Assembly (NCBI GenBank): GCA_021828575.1
Contig: JAJZEL010000118.1
Coordinates: forward strand, 1-19,025
From: Pseudomonadota bacterium
Lineage (GTDB): Bacteria > Pseudomonadota > Gammaproteobacteria > Burkholderiales > Ferrovaceae
Direction of reading: 5' to 3'
Length of the DNA stretch: 19,025 bases
Each line of letters opens with the position of its first letter. Within the stretch, counting starts at the first letter, position 1. The translations under genes were made by a program, and so were the position numbers. Below, in pieces: positions 1 to 8,187 of this stretch. The notes beneath the pieces are model-generated. The model was given only the letters and a program-made list of their open reading frames with translations, was not told the DNA's origin and did not search any database.

Positions 1-888
1 AATGTCGTGTGGGTTGAACGGTCCGGGATGCTGTCACCCGTGGAGTGTTGCTTTTCCTCAAGGGAAGCCAGGAATGCAATCACGCTCCTGTTCACGATGG
101 CTCGTCAGGAATCGGGAAAGGCCACGAAAGCGGGTTTTTTGCTTGACACCTTATTTCTCCATATGCGGGTTTCCGCCGTACTGTTTCCGGTGTCGCGCAA
201 TGGTGACGTGTTATGCATGCGCAAGCTTGGCGGGACAAGACATGAGCTCAAAGGGTTTTTGCGGCCAGATGCCATGGCCGATCCTGATGATGCGGTGACC
301 AGTCCAGGCGTACATGAAGGTGCCCGCCCTGTCCTTATGGAGTGGCTGGATCAGGGTGCCAACATCCTGGTCAGTGGCAGTACGGGAAGCGGAAAAACAT
401 CTTTTCTGAATGCCTTGCTGGGCACTCTTCCGGAAGCGCAGCGTCTGGTCCTGATAGAAGACACCCATGAACTGTCTGTTCCCACGCCCAATCATGTTTC
501 ATTCGAGGCCAACCAGGGACTGGGCATTTCCATCAGGGATCTGGTCAGGCAGTCATTGAGGTTTCGGCCCGACAGGATTGTGGTGGGAGAGGTGCGTGGG
601 GGAGAAGCCTTTGACTTGTTGCAGGCCATGAACACAGGACATGCAGGATGCATGGGGACATTACATGCAAACAATGCCCTGGAGGCCTTGCACAGGATTG
701 AACAAATGGTTTTGCAATCCGGGGTGCAATGGCCAGTGGAAGCTGTGGCACGACAAGTGGCCCAATGCATTCATGGCGTGGTTCACCTCAAGCGGGAAAA
801 AGGCAGGCGGTACGTTGAAAGCATGATTCGAGTGGAGGGTTATCACAATGGGAAATACCGGTTTTCTGTCGTGCATCAGCCGGGATGA
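1..888 (+). CDS. trbB: Conjugal transfer ATPase TrbB (VirB11-like), 5' partial
   Basis: This is the hexameric VirB11-type traffic ATPase at the cytoplasmic base of a type IV secretion system, which powers pilus assembly and DNA transfer. The frame is open from the first base, and the first residues (VVWVERSG) resemble an internal TrbB stretch, so the start lies upstream of the window. Visible motifs are the N-domain stretch ending near MRVSAVLFPVSRNG, Walker A GSTGSGKTS (bases 376-402), the Asp box IEDTHEL (about 454), an arginine-rich RFRPDRIVVGEVRG segment and the His box GTLHANN. The C-terminus is complete. The stop lies 41 bases inside trbC. The family assignment is very safe. The name TrbB rather than another VirB11 rests on the neighbours C-D-E-J-L in Trb order. 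Confidence 0.95.
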   Translation, partial: NVVWVERSGMLSPVECCFSSREARNAITLLFTMARQESGKATKAGFLLDTLFLHMRVSAVLFPVSRNGDVLCMRKLGGTRHELKGFLRPDAMADPDDAVTSPGVHEGARPVLMEWLDQGANILVSGSTGSGKTSFLNALLGTLPEAQRLVLIEDTHELSVPTPNHVSFEANQGLGISIRDLVRQSLRFRPDRIVVGEVRGGEAFDLLQAMNTGHAGCMGTLHANNALEALHRIEQMVLQSGVQWPVEAVARQVAQCIHGVVHLKREKGRRYVESMIRVEGYHNGKYRFSVVHQPG

Positions 889-1195
889 GCGACGCTTGTT
901 GATGCAGGGCGCCATGGCGGGTTTGATGCTGTCACCCTTGGCTTCGTGGGCTTTTTATACCCCAATGCCCTGGGAAGGGCCGATCTGCGCTGTGGCCAGC
1001 AGTCTGAAAGGTCAGGTGGCTGTGGTGCTGTCCGTGGTGGCCACCATCATGATCGGCATCATGTTCATGTACGCTGAAACGGGGGGCATTGTTTCCCGTG
1101 TGGCCAGCTGGCTGTTGGGTATGTCCTGTGCACTTTCAGTGGCCAGTATCATTACTGCGCTCTTTCCTGGAGTGGTCATGCCGGGGTGCCTATGA
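848..1195 (+). CDS. trbC: Conjugal transfer pilin TrbC (VirB2-like)
   Basis: Probable prepilin of the P-type transfer apparatus, 115 residues. A charged N-terminus (RDERR) precedes a hydrophobic signal region ending at about ASWA (residue 35). The mature part has two membrane segments, about residues 57-76 (VAVVLSVVATIMIG) and 84-107, joined by a short polar loop, the usual VirB2/TrbC plan. TrbC pilins are known to be trimmed and cyclised, but I cannot show that here. The start at 848 has a strong Shine-Dalgarno sequence (GGAGGG at 835-840, 7 bases away). ATG at 902 or 914 would give a shorter leader and is possible. The gene overlaps trbB by 41 bases and trbD by 4 (ATGA). Confidence 0.88.
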   Translation: MGNTGFLSCISRDERRLLMQGAMAGLMLSPLASWAFYTPMPWEGPICAVASSLKGQVAVVLSVVATIMIGIMFMYAETGGIVSRVASWLLGMSCALSVASIITALFPGVVMPGCL

Positions 1196-1521
1196 TGAAA
1201 CCTGATGCCGTTCATGAGCGCACTTCCGTGCTTCACGAATCCCTGGTGTCTCCCTTGCTCATTGCCGGAGTGGAAAAACCATTCGTGATCGTGAATGTCA
1301 CACTCACCCTGGTGCTTGTGGCAGACCTGCACATGTTGGGGTGGTTTCCTCTCAGTGTTCTGGTACACCTGTTCCTGGTGCAAATGACGCGTGAAGATCC
1401 GTTCACCCGGCGCATATACATTCGCTACAACCGTCAGGCAGACAGTTATGAACCATGGCCCCATGCAAGGACATCGGGAAAAGGTCGCCCAAATGGGTTT
1501 TCCAGGGGTATGCCATGCTGA
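1192..1521 (+). CDS. trbD: Conjugal transfer protein TrbD (VirB3-like)
   Basis: A small inner-membrane component that in this family works with the TrbE/VirB4 ATPase in pilus biogenesis. It is 109 residues from the ATG at 1192, which overlaps the trbC stop as ATGA. A GTG at 1186 or ATG at 1195 would also be in frame. The N-terminus carries the VirB3-like HESLVSPLLIAGVEKP segment, where the SL-P-L-GV-P spacing is typical. Hydrophobic stretches follow at about residues 33-47 and 50-65, then the characteristic MTREDPFTRRIYIRY tail. The C-terminal 30 residues are basic, unconserved-looking and overlap the start of trbE by 7 bases. Confidence 0.88.
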   Translation: MMKPDAVHERTSVLHESLVSPLLIAGVEKPFVIVNVTLTLVLVADLHMLGWFPLSVLVHLFLVQMTREDPFTRRIYIRYNRQADSYEPWPHARTSGKGRPNGFSRGMPC

Positions 1522-4001
1522 ACGCGCGTCAAAAAATCAGGGAATTCGATGCCCGGTCGCGCTCCCTGTCGGAACTTTTACCCTGGCTCCTTCAAGTGAC
1601 CCCAGGGCTCGTCCTCAATAAGGATGGAAGTTTGCAGGCCTCCTATCATTTGCAGGGAATGACTTGCGAAGCAGGGGATGTACAGGCAATGGATTGGGGT
1701 GCACAGCAGCTTGAACAGGCCTTTCGAGCCATGGATGCCCGGGTGACGATCTGGTTGACCGTGCTGAGAAAAGGATTGCCCGGCAGGTTGGCAGGGCAAT
1801 TTCCGGAGGGTGAGAGCGCAAGGATGAATGTGCTCTATCAGGATACCCTGGCATCGACTCCCCTGTTCTATAACCGGGTGTATTTGACGATCCTGCTATC
1901 ACCGGCAAGGGGAGCAGCAGGGTTCTGGTCAGGATTGGCGGAAATTGGTGGCACACAGCCGACTTCTCCCAGGAAATGGGTTTCCTTGCTGACGCAGCGT
2001 TTTTTGCATGGCCCCTCTTATCAGCATGATGAGAAGGCATTGTGCCGACGCATATTCAGGTTCGAAGAAATGCTTTCCTTGATGGAAGGAGCGCTTCAGT
2101 TTGTTCGCCCTGACAGACTGCAGGACGAGATGCTGATAGCTTTCCTGGGAGAAATGACCAGTCCTGCATCGCATGAGGGCCATCGCCCGAAAATTTCCGA
2201 CGGAACGTTGCTGGATGGTCTTCTGGGAGAAGACAGAGTGACGATTCATGCCGATCATGTGCGGTTTGAAGGCATCATGAACACCCTGTTTGGAGGGGTG
2301 CTGGCCCTGAAGGGGTGGCCAGGGGAAACCTGGCCCGGCATGCTGAATGACATTCTGGCTGTTCCTGGCGAACTGGTGTTTTCCCAGGTGTTTCGTTTTG
2401 TGGATCAGGAAGAAGCGAAACGCTACATCAAGAACGTCCAGAGGTTTCACCTGAACTTCCAGAAGTCCCTGTTCAGTTATGTCCGGGAAGCATTGTCCGG
2501 GGAAGAGAGCGTCGTAAGGGATACGGGACGAACCGTACTGGCGCATGATGCTCGTGAAGCATTGACGGATATGGCTGCCAGAAACAGGGTATTTGGATAT
2601 CACAACCTGGCATTGCTTGTGACTGGCCGGTCCATGGACGAAATGGAGGCATGCCTGTCTTCGGCGGCCAACGTGATCAGGGCTCGGGGTTATCTGCTAT
2701 TGCGGGAACGGATGCATCTGACATCCGCATGGTCGGGTACGTTGCCAGGACAGTGGGGCGAACTCGTGAGATGGCATTTTGTCAGCACCGCCAACTGGGC
2801 AGATTTGTGCCCTCTTCGGCATGAACCCATGGGGCAGAAGGAGAACGCTTATCTGAAACAGCAGATGGGTCGTGCTGCGCCAGCGCTTGCGCTTTTTTCC
2901 ACACCTTCAGGAGGGTCTTATTTTTTCAATCTGCATCATCAGGATCTGGCACATGCTTTCGTGGTGGGTCCTTCCCGCAGTGGAAAATCGGTTTTTGTCA
3001 ATTTCCTGATCAGCCAGTACCAGAAGTACCATCCTGTCAGGACCGTCATTTTCGACAAGGACAGGTCCTGTCGGATTGCCACACTGCTTCAGGATGGCAC
3101 CTGCGTGGACATGGGGCGGGCTTCTGTGCAACTCAACCCCCTGTTCTGGCTGTCCAGTGCATCGGATCAGGCGTGGCTGACGGGATGGCTGGAGCTGTTG
3201 CTGACTGCCAGGGGCTATGCGTGGACGGCCCAGGACGATCAGGCACTGGCTTTCGCCCTTTCTGGGTTGGCCATCATGGCTCCGGAATTTCATCGCCTGT
3301 CCTGCCTGCATGCCTTGCTGCCCGGGCACCTTGGGCAGGAGTTGGAGCCCTGGCTGGAAGGGGGGGCACTGGGCGGGTATTTTGATCATCGTGCTGACCA
3401 GTTTTCACTGAGTGCCTTCACCTGTATAGAAATGTCGGATGTCTTGCAGGACAGGCGCATCACACGCGCATTTCTGGACTACGTGTTTTTCAGGATAGAA
3501 AAACACATGTCGGCCGTATCAGGAACTCCCACACTGATTTATGTGGAAGAAGCCTGGTTCATGTTGTCCGACCCTTATTTCTCCAGGCGATTGAGAGACT
3601 GGTTGAAGACGATCCCGAAAAAGCTGGGGTCAGTCATCCTGGCGACACAATCGCTGGATGACTTGTCTTCTTCCGATATTTTTTCAGCGATTGCCGACAA
3701 CATTCCCACGCGCATATTTTTGCCCAACCGCAATGCACAAGCCCATGAGGAACTGTATAAAAAACAGTTCGGATTGAACGGTGCCCAGGTGTCCCGCATA
3801 GAGCAGGCCATTGAAAAGCGCCAGTACTATATTCAGTCTCCATCAGGCGCGCAGCTTGTCGAGGCCGTTTTTTCCAAGGCACTGCTGGCCAGGCTTCGTT
3901 CGGATGCACTGGGCACCGTTCAATTCGAAAGACATTATTCCAGCCAGCACCCACAATGGAAGGAACGCTATCTGGAAGATGTTCTTGGGGAAGCGCCGTG
4001 A
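1515..4001 (+). CDS. trbE: Conjugal transfer ATPase TrbE (VirB4-like)
   Basis: The large VirB4-type ATPase of the type IV secretion system, 828 residues, bound to the inner membrane and required for pilus assembly and substrate transfer. The N-terminal CagE/TrbE/VirB domain opens with the family-typical PWLLQVTPGLVLNKDGSL. Walker A GPSRSGKS is at residues 485-492 and Walker B LIYVEEAW at about 674-681, followed by RDWLKTIPKKLGSVILATQS, the usual VirB4 post-Walker-B region. I chose ATG 1515 because TrbE proteins begin ML-(N/R) just before this region and AGGGGT lies upstream. An ATG at 1455 adds 20 residues that do not resemble the family. It overlaps trbD by 7 bases and trbJ by 4 (GTGA). No frameshift or missing motif is visible. 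Confidence 0.95.
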   Translation: MLNARQKIREFDARSRSLSELLPWLLQVTPGLVLNKDGSLQASYHLQGMTCEAGDVQAMDWGAQQLEQAFRAMDARVTIWLTVLRKGLPGRLAGQFPEGESARMNVLYQDTLASTPLFYNRVYLTILLSPARGAAGFWSGLAEIGGTQPTSPRKWVSLLTQRFLHGPSYQHDEKALCRRIFRFEEMLSLMEGALQFVRPDRLQDEMLIAFLGEMTSPASHEGHRPKISDGTLLDGLLGEDRVTIHADHVRFEGIMNTLFGGVLALKGWPGETWPGMLNDILAVPGELVFSQVFRFVDQEEAKRYIKNVQRFHLNFQKSLFSYVREALSGEESVVRDTGRTVLAHDAREALTDMAARNRVFGYHNLALLVTGRSMDEMEACLSSAANVIRARGYLLLRERMHLTSAWSGTLPGQWGELVRWHFVSTANWADLCPLRHEPMGQKENAYLKQQMGRAAPALALFSTPSGGSYFFNLHHQDLAHAFVVGPSRSGKSVFVNFLISQYQKYHPVRTVIFDKDRSCRIATLLQDGTCVDMGRASVQLNPLFWLSSASDQAWLTGWLELLLTARGYAWTAQDDQALAFALSGLAIMAPEFHRLSCLHALLPGHLGQELEPWLEGGALGGYFDHRADQFSLSAFTCIEMSDVLQDRRITRAFLDYVFFRIEKHMSAVSGTPTLIYVEEAWFMLSDPYFSRRLRDWLKTIPKKLGSVILATQSLDDLSSSDIFSAIADNIPTRIFLPNRNAQAHEELYKKQFGLNGAQVSRIEQAIEKRQYYIQSPSGAQLVEAVFSKALLARLRSDALGTVQFERHYSSQHPQWKERYLEDVLGEAP

Positions 4002-4795
4002 GTCGACATCTGGGTTTTCTGGTGATGGTCCTGATGCTGGTTGGCGATCCGGCATCCTGGGCGGGCGGGGGCGGATCGCCCATGGGTAGCCTTGTGTACG
4101 ATCCCAGCAACCATGCGGAAAATGCCATTACCGCTGCCAATGCGGTGCGGCAGACGGCACAGGAAGTTCAAGCATATACCCTTCAGGTTCAGCAATATGT
4201 TGCCCAGATCCGTAATCTTCAAACATTGCCTGCCAGCGTGCTGGGGCAAGTGTTGCAGCCCTATACCGATGCCATTGCCACAGCCCAGTCCCTCTCCCAG
4301 GTTTTGAATACCACGCAAAATCAGTTGCAGAACCTTCAGGGGGCATTCACCCAGCAGTTCCGGCAGATGGTGGCCATGGGCCTGACCCCGTCCCAATATC
4401 TGGACAGGGAATACCAGATGGCGCAATCGCGCGGGCAGGCCATCAGTTCAGTGTTCCAGAACGAGGTGGGCATGCTTCAGTCCATTAACGCGTCCTATGG
4501 AAGGATCCAAAGCCTGCAGTCACAGATCCCAGCCAGCAGTGGTTTGCAGCAGAGTTTTCAGATGGTGAACGAACATCTCAACCTGCTGGCTGGACAGAAT
4601 GCCCAACTGATCAGCCTGATGGCTTCCCATCAGGCCAATGACTCTGCCCGCTTGCAGGATGAAAACCAGGCCAATGCCATGGCCGGAGAAATCCTTCAGA
4701 AAAGAAAACAGGACGAGGCAGCACGTGTCCAGGCCCTCCATCAACAATTACGTACCCAGGAATCCATTCAGGGGTGGGGCATCCTGAGCCAGTGA
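3998..4795 (+). CDS. trbJ: Conjugal transfer protein TrbJ (VirB5-like minor pilus component)
   Basis: A periplasmic/surface VirB5-type protein, 265 residues from a GTG start that overlaps the trbE stop as GTGA. An ATG at 3956 in the same frame lies inside trbE and would spoil the signal peptide. From GTG 3998 there is a clean signal sequence (SRHLGFLVMVLMLVGDPASWA) with probable cleavage after residue 22. The mature protein starts with the TrbJ-like VYDPSNHAENAITAANAV and is then rich in Gln and Ala heptads, predicted alpha-helical/coiled-coil throughout. The stop TGA directly abuts the ATG of trbL, so no trbK-like lipoprotein gene fits between them, unlike the Ti-plasmid order trbJ-K-L. Confidence 0.88.
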   Translation: MSRHLGFLVMVLMLVGDPASWAGGGGSPMGSLVYDPSNHAENAITAANAVRQTAQEVQAYTLQVQQYVAQIRNLQTLPASVLGQVLQPYTDAIATAQSLSQVLNTTQNQLQNLQGAFTQQFRQMVAMGLTPSQYLDREYQMAQSRGQAISSVFQNEVGMLQSINASYGRIQSLQSQIPASSGLQQSFQMVNEHLNLLAGQNAQLISLMASHQANDSARLQDENQANAMAGEILQKRKQDEAARVQALHQQLRTQESIQGWGILSQ

Positions 4796-5794
4796 ATGAT
4801 GCGCCTTGACCCTGCCATCATTGACCAGTTTGCCCAGTCATTCCTGGACGGGGGCATGGCTTTGCATGGCGCATTGACTCAAGTATCTGAAAGTCTCTAC
4901 GGTTCTCTGCTGCTTTTGACGTGCAGCTGGTTTTTTGTTCAGGTGCTGCTGGAATCCCTGGGAGGAGAAGAACTGGGCAGCGTGATCAGCCGGCTGTTGC
5001 GGTTTCTGTTGACAGCCGGTCTGGTGGCCTGGTTCATGCAAGCTTACGACTTCGTTTTTTACCAGGGCATCTACAAGGGTTGTGAAAGCATAGCAACGGC
5101 CATTGCAGGGCCCAGCGGGCAATCCCAGGGGTTTGCCACGGCGTGGAGCGTATTTATGGACATCATGCTGACCGTCTGGGACTCCATCGCCGGCAGTCCG
5201 GAACGTTTCATGAATGGAGCCACTCCCCTGTCATGGGCATTCTGGGGTGCGTTTGGCGGATGGCTGGTCACGGTGTTTCTGCTGGTGGTGGCACTGTCCG
5301 TGTTTGTTGTGGCCCTGGTCATTTTTGCCGTCATTCACGTGATGGGAAGTGCCCTGACAGGGTTGGCACTGGCATTGGGTCCTTTTTTTATTCCGTGGCT
5401 GTTATGGGATGTCACCAAGGACTTTTTCATGTCTTGGGTCAGGTTTCTGTTTATTGCCTGTTTTTACCGGGTGGTTTCAGTGGCAGTGCTTGTCATGACC
5501 AAACCTGTTTTCGTCGTACTCCACCAATGGATGACGGCCAATGCGCAGGTCATGTCCTCCGCTACGCCCACGGAGTCCATGGCGCTAGCCGTTTTATTGA
5601 TCATCACGGCCAGCATCATGAGTTATCTCATGGGGCATGTTCCCCAAATTGCTGCGGCACTGGTGGGGCATGCAAGAGTGGATACCGGGTTTTCTTCAGC
5701 CGCCTCCAAGGCCATCAAATCTCATGTGGGCAAAGCCAATGACTGGGCAGGGAAGCAGGTCCGTGCATTCGGGAAAAAGGAGACGCATTCATGA
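4796..5794 (+). CDS. trbL: Conjugal transfer membrane protein TrbL (VirB6-like)
   Basis: A polytopic inner-membrane VirB6/TrbL component that forms part of the substrate path, 332 residues. Several strongly hydrophobic segments are visible: about residues 33-50, 64-80, 148-185, 190-205, 215-235 and 260-285. A conserved-type central region (GSALTGLALALGPFFIPWLLWDVTKDFFMSW) resembles TrbL/VirB6 proteins. The hydrophilic C-terminal tail (HARVDTGFSSAASKA onward) is short compared with RP4 TrbL. The start ATG 4796 abuts the trbJ stop; ATG 4799 is equally possible. The stop overlaps the next start as ATGA. Confidence 0.9.
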   Translation: MMRLDPAIIDQFAQSFLDGGMALHGALTQVSESLYGSLLLLTCSWFFVQVLLESLGGEELGSVISRLLRFLLTAGLVAWFMQAYDFVFYQGIYKGCESIATAIAGPSGQSQGFATAWSVFMDIMLTVWDSIAGSPERFMNGATPLSWAFWGAFGGWLVTVFLLVVALSVFVVALVIFAVIHVMGSALTGLALALGPFFIPWLLWDVTKDFFMSWVRFLFIACFYRVVSVAVLVMTKPVFVVLHQWMTANAQVMSSATPTESMALAVLLIITASIMSYLMGHVPQIAAALVGHARVDTGFSSAASKAIKSHVGKANDWAGKQVRAFGKKETHS

Positions 5795-6039
5795 GAAATT
5801 TTCGTTTGCCCGGGTTGTCCGAAGGGCAGTCACGTGTTTTGCGGGAGGCACTGGATGAACGCATGCAGGAACCTCCCGGGTTGCGGGAACGCTATCCTGT
5901 CCCGGCACCCCTCAAGCAATCGCTCACGGGCCAGTTCTGGTGGCTGATTTTCAAGGAACTGCATGACAGGCCCTTGGCCACATTGCTGGGCATTGCTGCG
6001 TCACTCACCTATCCGCTGGTCTGGTGGGTTAGGCACTGA
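5791..6039 (+). CDS. Small predicted membrane protein, distal gene of the trb operon
   Basis: An 82-residue product that I do not recognise. It is likely real: it starts in an ATGA overlap with the trbL stop and has a good ribosome-binding site (AAGGAG just before 5784). The N-terminal half is charged and polar (MRNFRLPGLSEGQSRVLREA). A single hydrophobic segment lies at about residues 59-76 (RPLATLLGIAASLTYPLVWW), and the chain ends four residues later. It sits where Ti-type trb operons have trbF, but lacks the TrbF N-terminal pattern (YGDTP..PYQ, W(D/E)RIG). It could be a trbK/trbH-position accessory protein, an entry-exclusion-type small protein, or a truncated larger gene whose 3' part was lost. 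Its 3' end overlaps the convergent waaF-like gene by 11 bases. Confidence 0.7.
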   Translation: MRNFRLPGLSEGQSRVLREALDERMQEPPGLRERYPVPAPLKQSLTGQFWWLIFKELHDRPLATLLGIAASLTYPLVWWVRH

Positions 6040-7030
6040 ATCGGGACAGTACTCTTTCGGGAAGGAGTTGTTCAAGGCAATTCAGATGGCCAAGAGGACA
6101 TTCGCGCTTGAAACAGGGACTGCAAGAAAGATGAAGGGTTTCTACATGGGCCTGAGCCGAGAGGGGCGGGGTGAACTCCGGACTGGAAGACCCAAACAGG
6201 GCCACCATGGGACGATCAAGTGCAGCAGCCACGTGCATCAGTCCCGAGTCATTGGATACCACGCGGTCTGCCAGTGCCATGAGGTCCACGGCTTCATCCA
6301 GTGCCGTTTGTCCGCAAAGATTGTATGCCGGACCCGCGAGGCCCTGAAGGATGTGTTCAGCCACAGGATGGTCCTTGCCGGAACCCAGAACCCATATCTG
6401 GAAGCCTTCTCGCATCCATTGTTGTGCCACGGTCCTGTAGTGCCTTTCGGGCCAGCGCTTGGCAGGACCGAATTCCGCACCAGGACACAAGACACCCACT
6501 GGGCGTGCTGTGGATAGGCCCAGTCGTGTCAGGGTACGGGCCTGAGCCTCCGGGTGGGGTGTCAGGCGTGGGGTGTCCGGGGGTGAGGGCGGTGCTGTTC
6601 CGGGAGGCAGCGCAAGCGCGGAAAAGCGTTGCACCATGAGCGGCAAGAGACTCTTGTCCAGTTGACGTACATCATTGAGTAACCATTGTCGCCATTCACC
6701 CCGATAACCGGTTCGCCTGGGGATGCCGGCAAACCATGGGACCAGGGCGGATTTGAATGAGTTGGGCAGAACAATGGCCTGGTCATAGGATTCCCGATTC
6801 AGGGTCAGACCGAGGCGGCGTCGTTGTCCAAGCGAGAGTTCGCCATGCCGAAAAGGGTTGTCGAGTACCTGGTGCACTTCTTTCATGCGACCCAGGACAC
6901 CATGGGTCCATGATGGAGCCAGAACATGGATCTGCTGGTCGGGCTCCCGGGTGAGGAGCAGCGAGAACAGGGGTTGGGACAGGACTGCGTCCCCGACCCA
7001 GGCTGCTCCGATGATGAGTGTTCGTTTCAA
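6029..7030 (-). CDS. waaF: ADP-heptose--LPS heptosyltransferase (WaaF-like, GT9 family)
   Basis: Probable glycosyltransferase adding L-glycero-D-manno-heptose to the LPS inner core at the cytoplasmic face of the inner membrane. Family 9 features are the N-terminal LIIGAAWVGDAVLSQPLF, the Rossmann segment VGVLCPGAEFGPAKRWPE, the SNDSGLMHVAAAL motif, and GSSSPEFTPP near the end. I chose a TTG start at 7030, giving 333 residues and placing the first strand three residues from the N-terminus. It has GGAG 6 bases upstream and overlaps the zinc-finger gene's stop as TTGA. An ATG at 7087 would add 19 residues lying inside the zinc-finger gene and unlike the family. It is the third gene of a coupled operon with ilvE. 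WaaF versus another heptosyltransferase (WaaC/WaaQ) is judged from the PGAEFGPAKRWP signature. Confidence 0.9.
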   Translation of the reverse strand: MKRTLIIGAAWVGDAVLSQPLFSLLLTREPDQQIHVLAPSWTHGVLGRMKEVHQVLDNPFRHGELSLGQRRRLGLTLNRESYDQAIVLPNSFKSALVPWFAGIPRRTGYRGEWRQWLLNDVRQLDKSLLPLMVQRFSALALPPGTAPPSPPDTPRLTPHPEAQARTLTRLGLSTARPVGVLCPGAEFGPAKRWPERHYRTVAQQWMREGFQIWVLGSGKDHPVAEHILQGLAGPAYNLCGQTALDEAVDLMALADRVVSNDSGLMHVAAALDRPMVALFGSSSPEFTPPLSAQAHVETLHLSCSPCFKRECPLGHLNCLEQLLPERVLSRFSA

Positions 7031-7230
7031 TGTGCTCCGGCGGGAGTGTTGCCTTTGAAGACATAACGGGTTCCGCAATAAGGGCATTGCACTTCCCCGG
7101 TACGGGTCACGTCTAGGAACACCCGAGGATGAGCGTTCCAGAGGTTGACTGAGGGTGTCGGGCAGTGCAGAGGCAAGTCCTGTGCCGTGACTTCCACGAA
7201 TTTTTGATCAAGCTGAGAAACGTTGGACAT
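7027..7230 (-). CDS. CHCC-type zinc-finger domain protein
   Basis: A 67-residue soluble protein of the zf-CHCC family, related to the small zinc-binding subunit of mitochondrial complex I (NDUFS6). The pattern is LHCPTP..., NAHPRVFLD, then CPYCGTRY, so C-x(10)-H followed by C-x2-C supplies four ligands. The segment HPRVFLDV...G.V.CPYCGTRY is typical of the family. The molecular role in bacteria is not established. In Betaproteobacteria it is commonly found between ilvE and a waaF-type gene, exactly as here. The start ATG 7230 has a perfect GGAGG sequence inside the last codons of ilvE, with one base between ilvE's stop and this ATG. Its stop overlaps the TTG of the waaF-like gene. Confidence 0.92.
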   Translation of the reverse strand: MSNVSQLDQKFVEVTAQDLPLHCPTPSVNLWNAHPRVFLDVTRTGEVQCPYCGTRYVFKGNTPAGAH

Positions 7231-7231
7231 C

Positions 7232-8158
7232 CTATCCTCCCAATGGGGTCAGCCAATCCTTGTGAGCAGGGTTCTTACCGCGGACGCAATCGAAGTACAA
7301 CGACTGGAATTTTTCCGTGACGGGCCCGCGGGACCCGGTGCCGATCGTGCGTCGGTCCACTTCGCGAATGGGTGTGACTTCCGCCGCCGTTCCCGTAAAG
7401 AAGGCTTCATCGGCGCTATAGAGCTCATCACGTGAAATGCGTCGTTCCTGAACGGTCAGGCCACATTCGGCAGCCAACTGGATGATGCATCCTCGGGTAA
7501 TGCCCTCCAGGGCGCTGGACAGGTCGGGCGTGGACAGCATGCCATGCCTGACCAGGAAGATGTTTTCACCGGAACCTTCGGCCACGTAGCCTTCCACGTC
7601 GAGCAGCAGGGCCTCATCGTAGCCGTCTGCCGTTACCTCGTTGTTGGCCAGTATGGAGTTCATGTAGTTGCCGCTTGACTTGGCCTTGCACATGGTGATG
7701 TTGGGATGATGACGGGTATAGGATGACGTCTTGACCCGGATGCCCTTCTCCAGGGCATCCTCTCCCAGGTAAGCTCCCCACGGCCAGGCAGCGATGGCCA
7801 CGTGGGTTTTGGCTCCACGCGGGGAGACTCCCATTTTTTCCGAACCCAGGAAAATCAGGGGGCGGATGTAGCACTCTTCCAGACCATTGTCACGCACGGT
7901 GTCCATCTGGGCTCGCATCAGGGTATCCAGATCAAAGGGGACGGGCAACTGCATGATGTGTGCCGAACGCAGCAGGCGTTCCGTATGTTCCCGCAGGCAG
8001 AAAATGGAAGTGCCGGACGGTGTCCTGTAGGCACGTACCCCCTCAAAGACCGCTAGACCATAGTGCAGGGAATGGGTCAGCACATGGGTTTGCGCATCGC
8101 GCCAGGGAACCATTCGGCCATCCAGCCAGATGACTCCGTCTCGGTCAGACATGGACAT
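7232..8158 (-). CDS. ilvE: Branched-chain amino acid aminotransferase
   Basis: A PLP-dependent class IV transaminase interconverting valine, leucine and isoleucine with their 2-oxo acids, cytosolic, 308 residues (family norm about 305-310). Visible features are VIWLDGRMVPWRDA at the N-terminus, HSLHYGLAVFEGVRAY, the PLP lysine in KAKSSGNYM (Lys160), EGYVAEGSGENIF, the phosphate-binding EGITRGCII, and FFTGTAAEVTPI. ATG 8158 is chosen (MSMSDRDG, matching related proteins), with GGAG upstream. ATG 8152 is two codons later. An upstream extension to 8428 is part of the divergent gene's territory and is rejected. It is the first gene of the ilvE - zinc finger - waaF operon. Confidence 0.97.
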   Translation of the reverse strand: MSMSDRDGVIWLDGRMVPWRDAQTHVLTHSLHYGLAVFEGVRAYRTPSGTSIFCLREHTERLLRSAHIMQLPVPFDLDTLMRAQMDTVRDNGLEECYIRPLIFLGSEKMGVSPRGAKTHVAIAAWPWGAYLGEDALEKGIRVKTSSYTRHHPNITMCKAKSSGNYMNSILANNEVTADGYDEALLLDVEGYVAEGSGENIFLVRHGMLSTPDLSSALEGITRGCIIQLAAECGLTVQERRISRDELYSADEAFFTGTAAEVTPIREVDRRTIGTGSRGPVTEKFQSLYFDCVRGKNPAHKDWLTPLGG

Positions 8159-8187
8159 GAATAAAAGCTCCAGAAAGCAAAACGCCC

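Noticed and set aside
5143..5742. 199-codon plus-strand open frame inside trbL
   Set aside because: It lies in another frame of a clear polytopic TrbL; its composition (many His, Cys and Gly) looks like a shadow translation.
6020..6045. Attachment site or tRNA end at the trb/waaF boundary
   Set aside because: No tRNA-like sequence, direct repeat or integrase was seen in the window; the boundary is only where two convergent genes meet.
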